From JANXQZ01 sp038225555 (GTDB lineage Bacteria; Acidobacteriota; Terriglobia; Bryobacterales; Bryobacteraceae): a stretch of 64,000 nt of DNA. Shown one piece after another: positions 1 to 9,600 of this stretch. The notes beneath the pieces are model-generated. The model had not been told where the DNA came from and made no database searches. It saw only the letters and a program-made list of their open reading frames with translations. Where the stretch lies: contig JBBRRB010000030.1 of NCBI GenBank assembly GCA_038225555.1, forward strand, positions 1-64,000, read 5' to 3'. A program made the position numbers and the translations under genes. Every line of letters starts with the position of its first letter. Position 1 is the stretch's first letter.

Positions 1-3000
1 GTCACGTTGTACGGGCCGCCCACCGTGCTGTTGGCCATGAATGCCACAGAAGCAGTTCCCGATGCATTTGTTACTGCCGTATTCCCGCTCGGGAATGTTC
101 CGCTTGCGCCGCTGGCCGGAGCCGTGAACGTCACCGTCACGCCGCTGACAGGATTGCCGCCCGCATCTTTTACCGTCGCCTGCAATGCAGTCGCGAAGGC
201 TTGCATCACCGCTGCGCTCTGCGGAGTCCCGCCCGTTGCCGCGATCGATGCTGCCGGACCCTGCGTGTTTGTTAATGCGAAGCTAGCCGAAAGTCCAGGC
301 ACGGTCGCCGTCACTGTGTAAGGACCTACCGTGCTGTTCGCCGTGAAGACCGGAGAGGTCGCCACGCCAGCCGAGGTCGTGACTGCCGTTGCCGTGGCCG
401 CTCCGCCAGCGAAACTGCCGCCAGCGCCAGCGCCTGGCGCACTGAACGTCACTGTCACTCCGCCCACAACGTTGCCGCCCGAATCTTTCACAGTAGCCAT
501 CAACGGACTCGCGAAGGCCGCGTTGATCTGGGCGCTCTGCGGGGTTCCGCCCGTCGCCGTGATGGTTCCGGGAGGACCTTGCGTATTGGTTAAGGCGAAA
601 TTGGCATTCGTGCCGACCCCAGCTACCGACGCCGCCACGTTGTAGGGGCCGCCAGCGCTGTTATTTGCCGTAAACACGGCCGAGGTCGCGATGCCGGACG
701 CGTTCGTTACGGCCGTGTTCACGCCACCCGCAAACATGCCGCTGGCCCCGGTGCTGGGAGCTGTGAACGTCACAGTCACGCCGCTCAATAAATTGCCGCC
801 CGAATCCTTCACTGTGGCTTGAAGAGGACTGCTGAACGCCGTGCTGATCTGGGCTGTCTGAGGCGTGCCGCCGGTGGCGGTGATCGCGAAAGCCGGGCCC
901 GGTGAATTGGTCAAGGAGAAAGTAGCCGAGAGGCCGCCCGGAACAGAAGCCGTAACGTTGTAAGAGCCCGCTGTCGCATTCGCCGTGAAAATCGGCGAGG
1001 CGGCGATGCCGGCGTTATTTGTAACCGCCGTATTCACGCCGCCTGCGAAGGTTCCGCTGGCTCCCGTGCCCGGGGCGGTGAAAGTTACGGTCACGCCGGG
1101 AAGGGGGTTGCCGCCCGTGTCTTTCAGAATCACGATCAGCGAACTGCCGAATGCGTTATTAATCTGCGCCGTCTGAGGCGTGCCGCCGCTCGCGGTAAGC
1201 GAGCCATTCCCACCGGTAGTATTGTTGAGGATGAAGCTGGCTGAACTCGCAGCCCCTGGCGCCGTTGCGCTCGCCATGAAATTGCCTGCCGTGTTATTGG
1301 CCGTGAGAATTGCCGACGTCGCGACGCCCGCGGCATTCGTTACCGCTGTAGCTGTATTCACTCCGCCCGCAAACGTGCCTGAGGGCACTGTTCCGGGAGC
1401 CGGAACCGTAAAGGTCACCGTCACTCCGCTGACTGGGTTGCCGCCGGAATCCTTCACCGTGGCCTGCAGAGGGCTGGCAAAGGGGGTCATGATCGGGGTG
1501 GACTGCGGCGTTCCGCCGGTGGGAGTAATCTGAAGCACGCCGCACGACGTGGTGGTCAGCGAGAAGCTGGCCGTGGCGAGGCCCGGAGCCGAAGCCGTCA
1601 CGGTAAATGGCCCGGTGATCGAGTTCGAAGAGAACACGGCCGAAGTGGCCACGCCCGAGGCGTTGGTTACCGCCGTGTTGACGCCGCCGGCAAAGCTTCC
1701 GCTGGCTCCGCTTGCGGGAGCCGTGAACGTCACCGTCACTCCGCTGACGCCAAAGCCGTTGGCATCCTTTACGGTTGCGAGCAGCGGCGCGGCGAATGCA
1801 GTATTCAGGCAGGCGCTCTGCGGAGTTCCGCCTGTAGCGGCGATCGTGGAGGGCGCGCCAGCCGTGGCCGTGATCGTCACCGTTGACGGATTGCTCTTTG
1901 CGGCAAACCCGTTATCCACAATCAACTGGGCGATGTAGGTGCCGGGCACATCCGCGATGAAGGTCGGTGAAACCGTCGTCGCACCGGTCAACGTGGCGTT
2001 GCTGCCCGCAGGTCGGCTCAGCAGTGAGAATGCATAGCTGAGGGGAAGGTTGCTCGGATCGGTGGAGCCGCTGCCGTTCAAGGTCACCGTCGATCCGGCC
2101 GCGACAGTCTGGTTGGGCCCCGCGTTCGCGGTCGGCTGGCCAGCTGTCGTCGTGATCGTCACCGTGGAAGGATCGCTGAACAAAATCCCGTTGCTCACAA
2201 TCAACTGAGCCACGTAGCTTCCAGGAAGGTCCGCGATAAAGGTCGGATGCTGAGTATTTGCGTTGGTGAGAGCCGCCGTGCTGTTTAACGGCTTGCTGTT
2301 GAGAACAAACTGATAAGTCAATGGCAGCGATTGCGGATCCGCGCCGCTTCCATTTAGGGTAACCACCGAGTTCGCAGCCACTGTCTGAGGAGGCCCGGCA
2401 TTCGCAGTCGGCTTGAGCGGCTGATTCGTCGTGATCGTTACCGTGGAAGGAGCGCTGCTCGCTTGGCCGTCGTTGACAATTAGTTGCGCAATGTAAGTGC
2501 CCGGCTTATCGGCCGTGAACGTCGGATTGACCGCAGTCGGATTGCTGAGGGTCGCCGTGCTGTTCTGCGGGACCGTCGTCAAGCTCCACATATAAGTGAG
2601 CGGATCGCCGTCGACGTCGGTTGAGCCCGAGCCGTTCAATTGGACCAGAGCGCCGATGCTCACTACTTGACCCGGACCTGCGTTTGCCACGGGCGGCGAA
2701 TTTCTGGTCGTGATCGTAACAGTCGACGGATTGCTGTTCGCCTGCCCGTCGTTGACGATCAGTTGCACCATATATGTGCCAGGTTTGTCCACCATAAAGG
2801 TGGGAGAGATTGTATTCGCGCCGGTCAGCGAAGCCACGCTGCCTACGGGCCGACTGGTCAAGACAAACGAGTATGTGAGGGGATTGCCGTCCACGTCCGA
2901 AGATCCGCCGCCGTTTAACATGACCGTCGTACCCACGGTTACTGTCTGATTCGGCCCTGCGTTCGCCACCGGCGGCGTGTTGCTCGTGCTGATCGTCACG

Positions 3001-3614
3001 TGCGCGGTGCTGCTTGCTGTTCCATTGCTCACCGTGAGAGCCACCGTATAAGTCCCGGCGACATCGATCACGAAAGTGGGCATTACGCTGGTCGCATTGA
3101 TCAGCATCGCGTTGCTGCCCGCAGGGCGGGAGGTAAATGCCCAGCTGTAGCTCAGCACGCCCATGCCGCTCGGATTGGAAGAACCGCTGCCATCCAGAGT
3201 GACCGTAGCACCGACGGGGGCGGTCTGGCCGGGGCCCGCGTTGGCGATTGGCGGCGCCGGACTGCTAGTGAAAGTCCATTTGATTTTAGAAAATGAGAAC
3301 GGAACGCTACGGTCCACTAAAATCGTGAACGTATTGCTGCTAGCCACTTGACTATTGGCCGGAACGGGCGCGAAGTTCAGCGTGTCCTTTCCGGGAACGA
3401 CCGTGACGCTTGGATCCAAGCTCGTAAGCGTCGCAGACACGGCGGGCTGCGCGCCGCCGGTGTTGATAAGACTCGCGCTGTAAGTGACGTTGTATTTCGT
3501 CACTGTGACCCGCTGCGAGCTTATAAGCTGGTAATTATCGATTGAAAACGTTTGGGCGGTCAGAGCTGAAACAAAGCCCAAACCAAGCATGGCCGCTAGG
3601 CGCAAAAATCGCAT
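1..3614 (-). CDS. Giant secreted PKD/Ig-repeat surface protein, copy A (C-terminus beyond window)
   Basis: The frame is open from the ATG at 3614 to the window edge, about 1,204 residues, so the C-terminus is missing. A GAGGT ribosome binding site lies about 5 bases before the ATG. The protein starts with a signal peptide (MRFLRLAAMLGLGFVSALTA). An N-terminal domain of about 95 residues follows, then five PKD-like domains at about residues 116-580 (recurring PPVANAGPNQTV, LNGSGSSDVDG, GTYVAQLIVNDG), then six Ig-like repeats of about 105 residues (ATGGTPQSA, VSGVTVTFTAP, GSFAGGVNTAVTN) of the Big_1/invasin kind. It is probably an exported adhesin or matrix protein. Only two cysteines follow the signal peptide, both around the first Big_1-like repeat. 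It is the last visible gene of a minus-strand cassette and a distant paralogue of the giant at 6603-14060, sharing the N-terminal and PKD parts but not the later repeats. Ligand and anchoring are unknown. Confidence 0.88.
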   Translation of the reverse strand, partial: MRFLRLAAMLGLGFVSALTAQTFSIDNYQLISSQRVTVTKYNVTYSASLINTGGAQPAVSATLTSLDPSVTVVPGKDTLNFAPVPANSQVASSNTFTILVDRSVPFSFSKIKWTFTSSPAPPIANAGPGQTAPVGATVTLDGSGSSNPSGMGVLSYSWAFTSRPAGSNAMLINATSVMPTFVIDVAGTYTVALTVSNGTASSTAHVTISTSNTPPVANAGPNQTVTVGTTVMLNGGGSSDVDGNPLTYSFVLTSRPVGSVASLTGANTISPTFMVDKPGTYMVQLIVNDGQANSNPSTVTITTRNSPPVANAGPGQVVSIGALVQLNGSGSTDVDGDPLTYMWSLTTVPQNSTATLSNPTAVNPTFTADKPGTYIAQLIVNDGQASSAPSTVTITTNQPLKPTANAGPPQTVAANSVVTLNGSGADPQSLPLTYQFVLNSKPLNSTAALTNANTQHPTFIADLPGSYVAQLIVSNGILFSDPSTVTITTTAGQPTANAGPNQTVAAGSTVTLNGSGSTDPSNLPLSYAFSLLSRPAGSNATLTGATTVSPTFIADVPGTYIAQLIVDNGFAAKSNPSTVTITATAGAPSTIAATGGTPQSACLNTAFAAPLLATVKDANGFGVSGVTVTFTAPASGASGSFAGGVNTAVTNASGVATSAVFSSNSITGPFTVTASAPGLATASFSLTTTSCGVLQITPTGGTPQSTPIMTPFASPLQATVKDSGGNPVSGVTVTFTVPAPGTVPSGTFAGGVNTATAVTNAAGVATSAILTANNTAGNFMASATAPGAASSASFILNNTTGGNGSLTASGGTPQTAQINNAFGSSLIVILKDTGGNPLPGVTVTFTAPGTGASGTFAGGVNTAVTNNAGIAASPIFTANATAGSYNVTASVPGGLSATFSLTNSPGPAFAITATGGTPQTAQISTAFSSPLQATVKDSGGNLLSGVTVTFTAPSTGASGMFAGGVNTAVTNASGIATSAVFTANNSAGGPYNVAASVAGVGTNANFALTNTQGPPGTITATGGTPQSAQINAAFASPLMATVKDSGGNVVGGVTVTFSAPGAGAGGSFAGGAATATAVTTSAGVATSPVFTANSTVGPYTVTATVPGLSASFALTNTQGPAASIAATGGTPQSAAVMQAFATALQATVKDAGGNPVSGVTVTFTAPASGASGTFPSGNTAVTNASGTASVAFMANSTVGGPYNV

Positions 3615-3674
3615 GATGACCTCACTGCAAGAAAGAAAGTTAAAAAAACAGGTAAAGCTGAAAACTAGAAAGTC

Positions 3675-4217
3675 TTAAACATTGGTACGCCGGGCAGTCC
3701 GCCACACAGCGCCCGCAATCAACCCAAGCAACGAGAGCGTAACTCCTGCCGGTTCCGGGACCGTCGATCCGCCGCCGGGGACGGTCATCGCTGGAGCCGA
3801 CGACGAGATAAGATTCCCATTCGCGTCAAATTGATCGATCAAGTAAATCTGAGCTCCGGGCTGCCCCGAACCTAAAAAGGTGAAGTCGATACTGAACGGG
3901 CCAGCGAGCGAGGGGTTGTTCTTCTTCGCCAAAGCGCTGTAATCGCCGTCCACTCCAGGAGGGTTGTTGGCATCGAACACGTTCAACGTAAAATCGCTGC
4001 CAGCCACTCCGTTTATCAGGGAACTGTACAATGCCGCCGGGAACTGAATATCAAAATCCTGGTTCGCTTGAAAAGTAATACCGCTTACCGTGTAATTATA
4101 ACGATACTTTGCCGCGCCGGGCAACTGGGTAACTGTATATTGAATCGTGGCTGCCGACAAACTGCCAGCCAGGCAGGACGCGGCGGCCAAGACGGGAATG
4201 AATAGTTTCATACGCAT
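3675..4217 (-). CDS. PEP-CTERM secreted protein
   Basis: 180 residues. A signal peptide (MRMKLFIPVLAAASCLAGSLSA) leads a mature domain of about 125 residues of unknown function. The C-terminus has the full PEP-CTERM sorting signal: VPEPAG, a hydrophobic stretch (VTLSLLGLIAGAVW) and an Arg-rich tail (RTARRTNV). In known systems an exosortase cleaves this signal and the protein goes to the surface or extracellular polymer; no exosortase lies in this window. It sits between the DsbA-like gene and the giant-protein gene of copy A. The same place in copy B has no such gene, so it was inserted in A or lost from B. An alternative ATG two codons downstream gives the same signal peptide. Confidence 0.85.
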   Translation of the reverse strand: MRMKLFIPVLAAASCLAGSLSAATIQYTVTQLPGAAKYRYNYTVSGITFQANQDFDIQFPAALYSSLINGVAGSDFTLNVFDANNPPGVDGDYSALAKKNNPSLAGPFSIDFTFLGSGQPGAQIYLIDQFDANGNLISSSAPAMTVPGGGSTVPEPAGVTLSLLGLIAGAVWRTARRTNV

Positions 4218-4335
4218 GTTAGGATCTTACTCCGAGATTGGTACGGTTCAACCTACGATCTTAGTACAAATGCAAGGAGACAGTACCTAGGCCCGCCGTA
4301 CTAATTTGGCTCGGCCCATCTCCCCGTTGGATAGT

Positions 4336-4359
4336 CGTCCGCCTTTTAACAGGCGGACG
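4336..4359 (-). terminator. Hairpin after DsbA-like gene, copy A
   Basis: A perfect 8-bp stem, CGTCCGCC and GGCGGACG, with an 8-base loop, lies 12 bases past the stop codon of the minus-strand DsbA-like gene. The downstream U-run is weak, so it may be a terminator or an mRNA 3'-end stabiliser. Confidence 0.5.
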
Positions 4360-4370
4360 GCCTCGAGATC

Positions 4371-5405
4371 CTACCGCTGCGCTGTATTCCCCGTCGGCGT
4401 CCCCAGTTCCTCGTCCACGATCGCCCGCAGTTGATCGAACGTCATGCCGCCGCTGAAAAAACGTCCATTGATGAAGAAACTCGGAGTTCCCTGAATCTGG
4501 TAGCCCTGGCCCTCCGCCAACTGCGCTTTGACAAGGTCGGCCTGCTGGCCGGAATCCAGGCACTTATCGAACACCTTCGTATCTAGATTCAATGAGCGGG
4601 CATGTTCTTTGAGTTGTGAAACATCCAGCTGCCTGGTTGCGAAGAGCTTGTCGTGATACTCCCAATATTTGCCTTGGACTCCCGCACAATGAGCAGCCTC
4701 GGCCGCTTTCTCCGCATGGCTGTGCATGGGCAACGGCACATCCTTATAAGCAAACGCGACCCTGCCCTTGTACGCCGCTTCCAGCTGGTCGAGACCAGGC
4801 TGCGATTGCTGGCATGCCGGACACTCGAAATCGGCGTATTCCACGATAGTCACCTTCGCATCGCTCGGTCCCCGCAACGGAGTATCCTTCAGGGATACCG
4901 GAACGCGGGGCGCAGGCAGGCGCAACGCCACAGTGGCCTCGCTCTTCAGACTCTTCATGTAGGCCGCCTTCGCTTTCTCGAGCCGGGCCGTCCGAATGTG
5001 CTCGATAATTTGCGGACGAACCGCCTCGAATGTTTCAGTAGTCTGCACGCCTTCGAAGTAAACCCTGAGAGACTCCTCCGAGGGATCCTTGGGAAGCGTC
5101 GACGCAACATGCTTGTCGATTAGTTGGGCCACGGTCAAGTGCTCTTTTTCGGCCTGACGCTCCAAGATATAATCGTCGACAAATTCTTCGACGGCCTTTC
5201 GCTGGGCCTGATAGAACGTGTTGCGGGCCTGGAATAGCGACCCGGATTTTTTTCTCTCTACATCCGCCGCCGTCAATTTTACGCCGTCGACCTCAACGAC
5301 CACGGGACCCGTAGACGACGACACACCGGGAACTTTTTCCGCAGCGGAGAGGGATAGGATAACAACGGAAGATACAGAAAAAATTGCTATGGTTCTGAAG
5401 ATCAT
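4371..5405 (-). CDS. SurA-like/DsbA-like periplasmic thiol oxidoreductase, copy A
   Basis: 344 residues with a signal peptide of about 22 residues. Residues about 35-165 resemble a SurA/PpiC N-terminal chaperone domain (VVVEVDGVKLTAADVERKK, then long charged helices including KAVEEFVDDYILERQAEKE). Residues about 175-335 form a DsbA/thioredoxin-4 domain: VTIVEYADFECPACQQSQ carries the CPAC active site, and GTPSFFINGR carries the cis-Pro loop. Proteins of this family oxidise or isomerise disulfides in the periplasm. The adjacent upstream gene encodes an eight-cysteine secreted protein, which I infer is a client. The copy at 14235-15269 has the same length and is very similar throughout, including the active site. 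Confidence 0.9.
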   Translation of the reverse strand: MIFRTIAIFSVSSVVILSLSAAEKVPGVSSSTGPVVVEVDGVKLTAADVERKKSGSLFQARNTFYQAQRKAVEEFVDDYILERQAEKEHLTVAQLIDKHVASTLPKDPSEESLRVYFEGVQTTETFEAVRPQIIEHIRTARLEKAKAAYMKSLKSEATVALRLPAPRVPVSLKDTPLRGPSDAKVTIVEYADFECPACQQSQPGLDQLEAAYKGRVAFAYKDVPLPMHSHAEKAAEAAHCAGVQGKYWEYHDKLFATRQLDVSQLKEHARSLNLDTKVFDKCLDSGQQADLVKAQLAEGQGYQIQGTPSFFINGRFFSGGMTFDQLRAIVDEELGTPTGNTAQR

Positions 5406-5466
5406 GATGAAGTATAGCGCAGGTTTAAATTGGAATGAATAACGATTGGGTTAGTACAAAATGCCC

Positions 5467-5493
5467 TGGATAACCGGAGTACCCGGTTATCCA
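5467..5493 (-). terminator. Conserved intergenic hairpin, copy A
   Basis: An 11-bp perfect inverted repeat (TGGATAACCGG, loop AGTAC, CCGGTTATCCA) lies between the Cys-rich gene (stop at 5537) and the DsbA-like gene. The same hairpin with one loop change is at 15317-15347. No U-run follows it on the minus strand, so it may be an attenuator or a stability element rather than a simple terminator. Confidence 0.5.
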
Positions 5494-5536
5494 AGTTTCT
5501 AAATCAAACAGCTGCTGAACAGTCGTAACTATTCAG

Positions 5537-6202
5537 TTACTGCCTCGATCCGCCCAATCCGCCCAGACGGCAGGAGCGGCAAACGCCGAATCCGCTGCCA
5601 GTGATCTGGATGAAGCCGCAAAGCGAGGTGATGCGGACCAATTCGGCGGCGCTCAGCGTCGCGTTGACGAAAGCGGTCTCGGTCACGCCGTAGGTGCCGG
5701 CGGGGCTGCCAGGCGTCACGGGAAGTGCATGGATGGTGGTGCCGAACGCAACCAGACCCGGCACGATCAGATTAGCGCCCGTTCCAACTGTGGACGCGTT
5801 GCAGGAAGCGGCGGTGGCGTTGGCAGGAGCGAGCACGCCGGAAGACGCCAAAATCTTGATCACGATCGAAGTGGGACGGCCAGGCGTCAAGGTATTGTTG
5901 ACCAAGTCGTTGTTGGCCGAAAGCGAAGCGAGCCCGTCCGGGGTGACCAAGCAGGTGCAGCAGGAAACCAACTGCTCGTCGGGCGAGAAGGTGTAAACGT
6001 TGGCGCAAATGTTGCCATTCTGCGCGTTGGCTGGCGGAAGAAACGCAAGAGTCGAACTGGCGCCGCTGTTGGTGATGTTCACGACGGAATCACCGATAGC
6101 CAAATTCGATGCGTACCGAACCTGGAACGGGCCGTCCTGGGCGAAAGCGGCAACTGTCGAGAGCGACAGAACCGCCACAAATGAAAATGCACGAGAGTTC
6201 AT
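5537..6202 (-). CDS. Cys-rich secreted protein of unknown function, copy A
   Basis: 221 residues, with GGAGG 8 bases before the ATG. A signal peptide (ending about AAFAQ) precedes a mature domain I do not recognise, rich in Thr, Ala and Asn like a beta-sandwich. The mature part has eight cysteines: one in GNICANV, three in SCCTCLV, one in ASCNAS, one in SLCGF and two in GVCRSC. The C-terminus is a short Gly/Arg tail, CRSCRLGGLGGSRQ. It is first in the cassette, directly upstream of the DsbA-like gene, which suggests its disulfides need that enzyme. The mature part is nearly identical to the copy at 15390-16055, while the signal peptides differ strongly. Confidence 0.8.
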   Translation of the reverse strand: MNSRAFSFVAVLSLSTVAAFAQDGPFQVRYASNLAIGDSVVNITNSGASSTLAFLPPANAQNGNICANVYTFSPDEQLVSCCTCLVTPDGLASLSANNDLVNNTLTPGRPTSIVIKILASSGVLAPANATAASCNASTVGTGANLIVPGLVAFGTTIHALPVTPGSPAGTYGVTETAFVNATLSAAELVRITSLCGFIQITGSGFGVCRSCRLGGLGGSRQ

Positions 6203-6602
6203 GGTAAAGCCTCCGTTAGATAAGGTACCCTGCTACGCGGCCTACGGTAAATGGTCTAAATGAACTAATCAAAATGACTAGTTCACCTTAGCAGATGCGG
6301 GTAACTAGGAGTAGTTTGCCAGTCGAAATTCGCGTGTTCAGGCCATTCGGTGAGGCCGGGATTGCTCACGCTTCGGAAGCCTATCAGTCTTGCGGCAGAC
6401 GATACAGCGGGTGGTGGAAACCGAATTGGTACTACATCGGAGAGCAGCCATGAAATAGCGGCTGCAGATGGCGATGTGGGTTATTAGGATGAAACTAGGA
6501 AGGGGGCTGTGAAGCAGGTCGGCTTTCAGCCGAATGAAGTGGTCTTAGGAAAGTTTGGAACCGCCGGCCAGAAAAGGCCGGCGGTTCGCAACTTGGCGGG
6601 AG
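6203..6602. other. Intergenic region between the two cassettes
   Basis: About 400 bases without a convincing gene. It must hold the promoter of the minus-strand Cys-rich gene (start at 6202) and the 3' end of giant gene B. A short hairpin, TCGGCT-TTC-AGCCGA, is at 6519-6533; its core recurs at 53410-53428. A strong hairpin at 6558-6587 is listed separately. I see no transposase remnant or RNA gene. Confidence 0.6.
6558..6587 (-). terminator. Terminator of giant gene B
   Basis: A perfect 12-bp GC-rich stem (GAACCGCCGGCC and GGCCGGCGGTTC) with a 6-base loop lies 15 bases after the stop codon of the minus-strand giant gene. A short T-containing stretch follows on that strand. Position and strength fit an intrinsic terminator. 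Confidence 0.75.
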
Positions 6603-9600
6603 TTATCGAGAGAGCGGCGGCAAGGCAGAAACGGACATCTGCCCTTCCGGCGTCACTGTGACGATTAGGGTCGCATCCGGTACGTACGGAAGCGCGCTGG
6701 CGTGGATCACGGTAGTGCCCGGCCCGATCCCTATGATTGGGATTGCGTCGATCGCCTGCGAACTGCCATCCGGGAAGAAGTTCACAGACGATTGCACCTG
6801 TGCCACGGCGGGATTGTCGGAGCTGAGGTTGAGGGTAACCGCGCACAAATCGCCAAACGAGCAGCGGCCCTGGGTCGTATCGCCGGGAGGAGCTGCCGAC
6901 GCGAGCGCTAACAATACAATCTGCATGCTGTTGGCGCTAAGCGTTATGGACGTAGGCATCCACTTGACGGTATCCGTGGTTTGAAGGTTCTGAGTCGCCG
7001 TCGCAAAGCCCGGCGCCGATGCGCTGACCGTATAGGCTCCGATATTGAGCCCGGTAATGGTCGGCTGAACAGCCGGCACCGTCGCACCCGCCGGAATGAA
7101 CACGCTGGTCGTTGAGAGTTTGCCTTTAAACGAGTCGCTGACGGTCAGGGTCACCGTGACCCCCGAAGGCGAGGGAGCACCCAGCATGACCGGGTAGGGC
7201 AAAGTCTGGCCCAGCATGATGCTTAGGTTGGCGGGCAGTCCGATGGTTCCCGGAGCTAGCACCGTTACGCTGGCGTCGGCAGTCCCAACGTTCAGGCCTG
7301 CTGCATGGATCACGGTTGACCCCCCGGCGATGGTCGTCACCGGAACGCTGACGCTGGTGCTGTTGGGCGAGAAAGTCACCGTGGTGGGAACCGTGGCCAC
7401 GCCCGTGTTGCTCGAATTGAGGCTGATCACCAAGCCCGCCGCGGGGGCGGGAACCGACAGATTGAGGGCGATGCTCTGAGTGATCCCTAATCCGCTCACA
7501 GTCGAGCTGGACGGCGAGAAGGAAAGCGTTCCGCCGACTTGCACGACCTCGGTGTCTCCGATAAGACCAGGCGATGTGGCGCTAAGATTCGCAGTTCCAA
7601 AATCCACACCCGACAGAGCGGGCTGGATGCTGGCGATGGTGGCGCCCTCGGGTACGAATACGAGAGTGGGGTTTACCGTCAGCTTCGAAGTATCGCTGCT
7701 AGCCAACGTTACGAAAACCCCGCCAGCCTTGGCCGGATTCGCAAGCTTAACTTGGAAATTCAGCGACTGGCCCGGAGCCACTTTGAGCCCGGAAGGGATC
7801 ACGATGTCGGGAGACGTGACGAGAATGCTCGCGGTCGCGCTCGTTACGTTCGGAGCGTTGCTGCTGGCCGTGATCGTAGCCGATCCCGGGCCCACGCCCG
7901 TCACCGGCACGTTCGCGCTGGTGGCGTTCGGGGCAAAGACGACCGTTGCCGGAACCGAAGCCGCGCCGGTATTGCTCGAGCTCAGATTGATCGTCAACCC
8001 GCCAGCCGGTGCCGGAGCCGAAAGGGTCAGGGCGAGATTGTTGGTGTTGGTTCCCACCACCGTCGAGGTGTTTGGCGAGAAGTTGAGCGCAGCCCCCACC
8101 TGGACAGACTGGCTGGCGGGAGCATACCCGCTGGCGCTGGCGCTGATTACCGAACTCCCGAAGTTCACGCCGCTCACCTGAGGCTGGGTAGCCGGAGTAA
8201 CGGCTCCGCCCGCAATGAATACCGAGGGCGTCACCGTCACCGATGGATCGCTCGAAGAGAGCGAGACGGTCACTCCGCCCGCAGGAGCGGGAATGGATAA
8301 CGTGATCGGAAACGCGACGGACTGATTGGTGCCGACTTTCACGTTGGCCGGCAGCAGGATGCTGCCTTGCATCGCCGACACAACCGTAATATTCGCTGTA
8401 GCGCTGGTTACGTTCGGCGCACCGGGATTGGCCGTGATTGTGGCCGCACCAGCTCCGACGCCGTTCAGCGTCACGCTGACGCTGGTCGTGCCCGCGGCAA
8501 AGGTCACGCTCGAGGGAACCGCGACCACACTGGAATTGTTGGAAGTCAGCGTTACGGTAATAGGAGTCGGAACCGGCGCTGACAGATTGAGCGTGATGGT
8601 TTGGCTGGTCCCGCTATTGAGAGTCAAGCTCTGGGGCGAGAAGATCAGCGTCCCGTTCACCTGCACGGCTTGGCTGGCCGATGAATAATTCGGAGCCGAG
8701 GCGCCGATGGTAACGGTGCCGAAATTCACGGCGGTAACTTGCGGCTGCGAGGCAGGCGTAGTGGAGCCCCCGGCGATAAAGACGCTGGGGGTCGAAAGCG
8801 TAGCCTTGGAAGGATCGCTCGTGCTCAGTGAAACCGTGACGCCGCCGGCCGGCGCGGGCGAAGAGAGCGTCACAGGGAACGCAACAGTTTGCTTGGGCGC
8901 AAGGGTGACTCCGGCCGGCAAGCTGATGGCTCCCGGACCAACCACCGAAACTGTAAGAACCGCATCCGGGATGTAGGGAAGCGCGCTCGCGTGAATCAGC
9001 GTGGTGCCCGAGCCGGTGGCCGTGATTGGGATGACGTTCGTGGCCTGAGAGCTGCCATCCGGGAAGAAGGCCACGCTCTGCTGCACCTGGGCGACGGACG
9101 GGTTGTCCGAAGTCAGCGTGACAAACAGGCCGCCTGCCGGGGCGGGCGCACCGAGCGAGAGCAGCACGTTCTGAGTGCCGTTCCCGCTAATCGTGATCGA
9201 GGGCGGCAAGAAGCTCAGCATTCCCCTGCCCTGGACCGCAACCGTGGCCTGCGAATAGCCAAGCGCCGAAGCCGAGATGGTCACCGTTCCGATATTCAAC
9301 CCGGTCAAGACCGGCTGCACAGCTGGCGTGGTCGCGCCTTGCGGAATGAAAACACTGGCCGGCGAGATCGAAATCTTCGAGGGATCGCTGCTGCTCAGCG
9401 AAACGGTAACCCCGCCCGGAGGTGCCAGACCTCCCAAAGTAATCGGGAACGGGACGGTCTGGCCAAGATTGACGCTGACATTCGCAGGCAGCCCGATGGT
9501 CCCCGTTCCAATCACGGTGATGTTGGCCGTGGTGTCGGCCAAAGTGAGCGAGTTGGCGTGAATCACCGCCGTGCCCGCGCCCGTCGAGGTCACCGGAACG

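Noticed and set aside
7..3545. Many plus-strand open frames of 60-130 codons opposite the giant repeat genes
   Set aside because: They mirror the repeat period of the minus-strand proteins, lack ribosome binding sites and show low-complexity Ala/Pro/Thr composition expected of an antisense frame. The same holds for 6658-13977.
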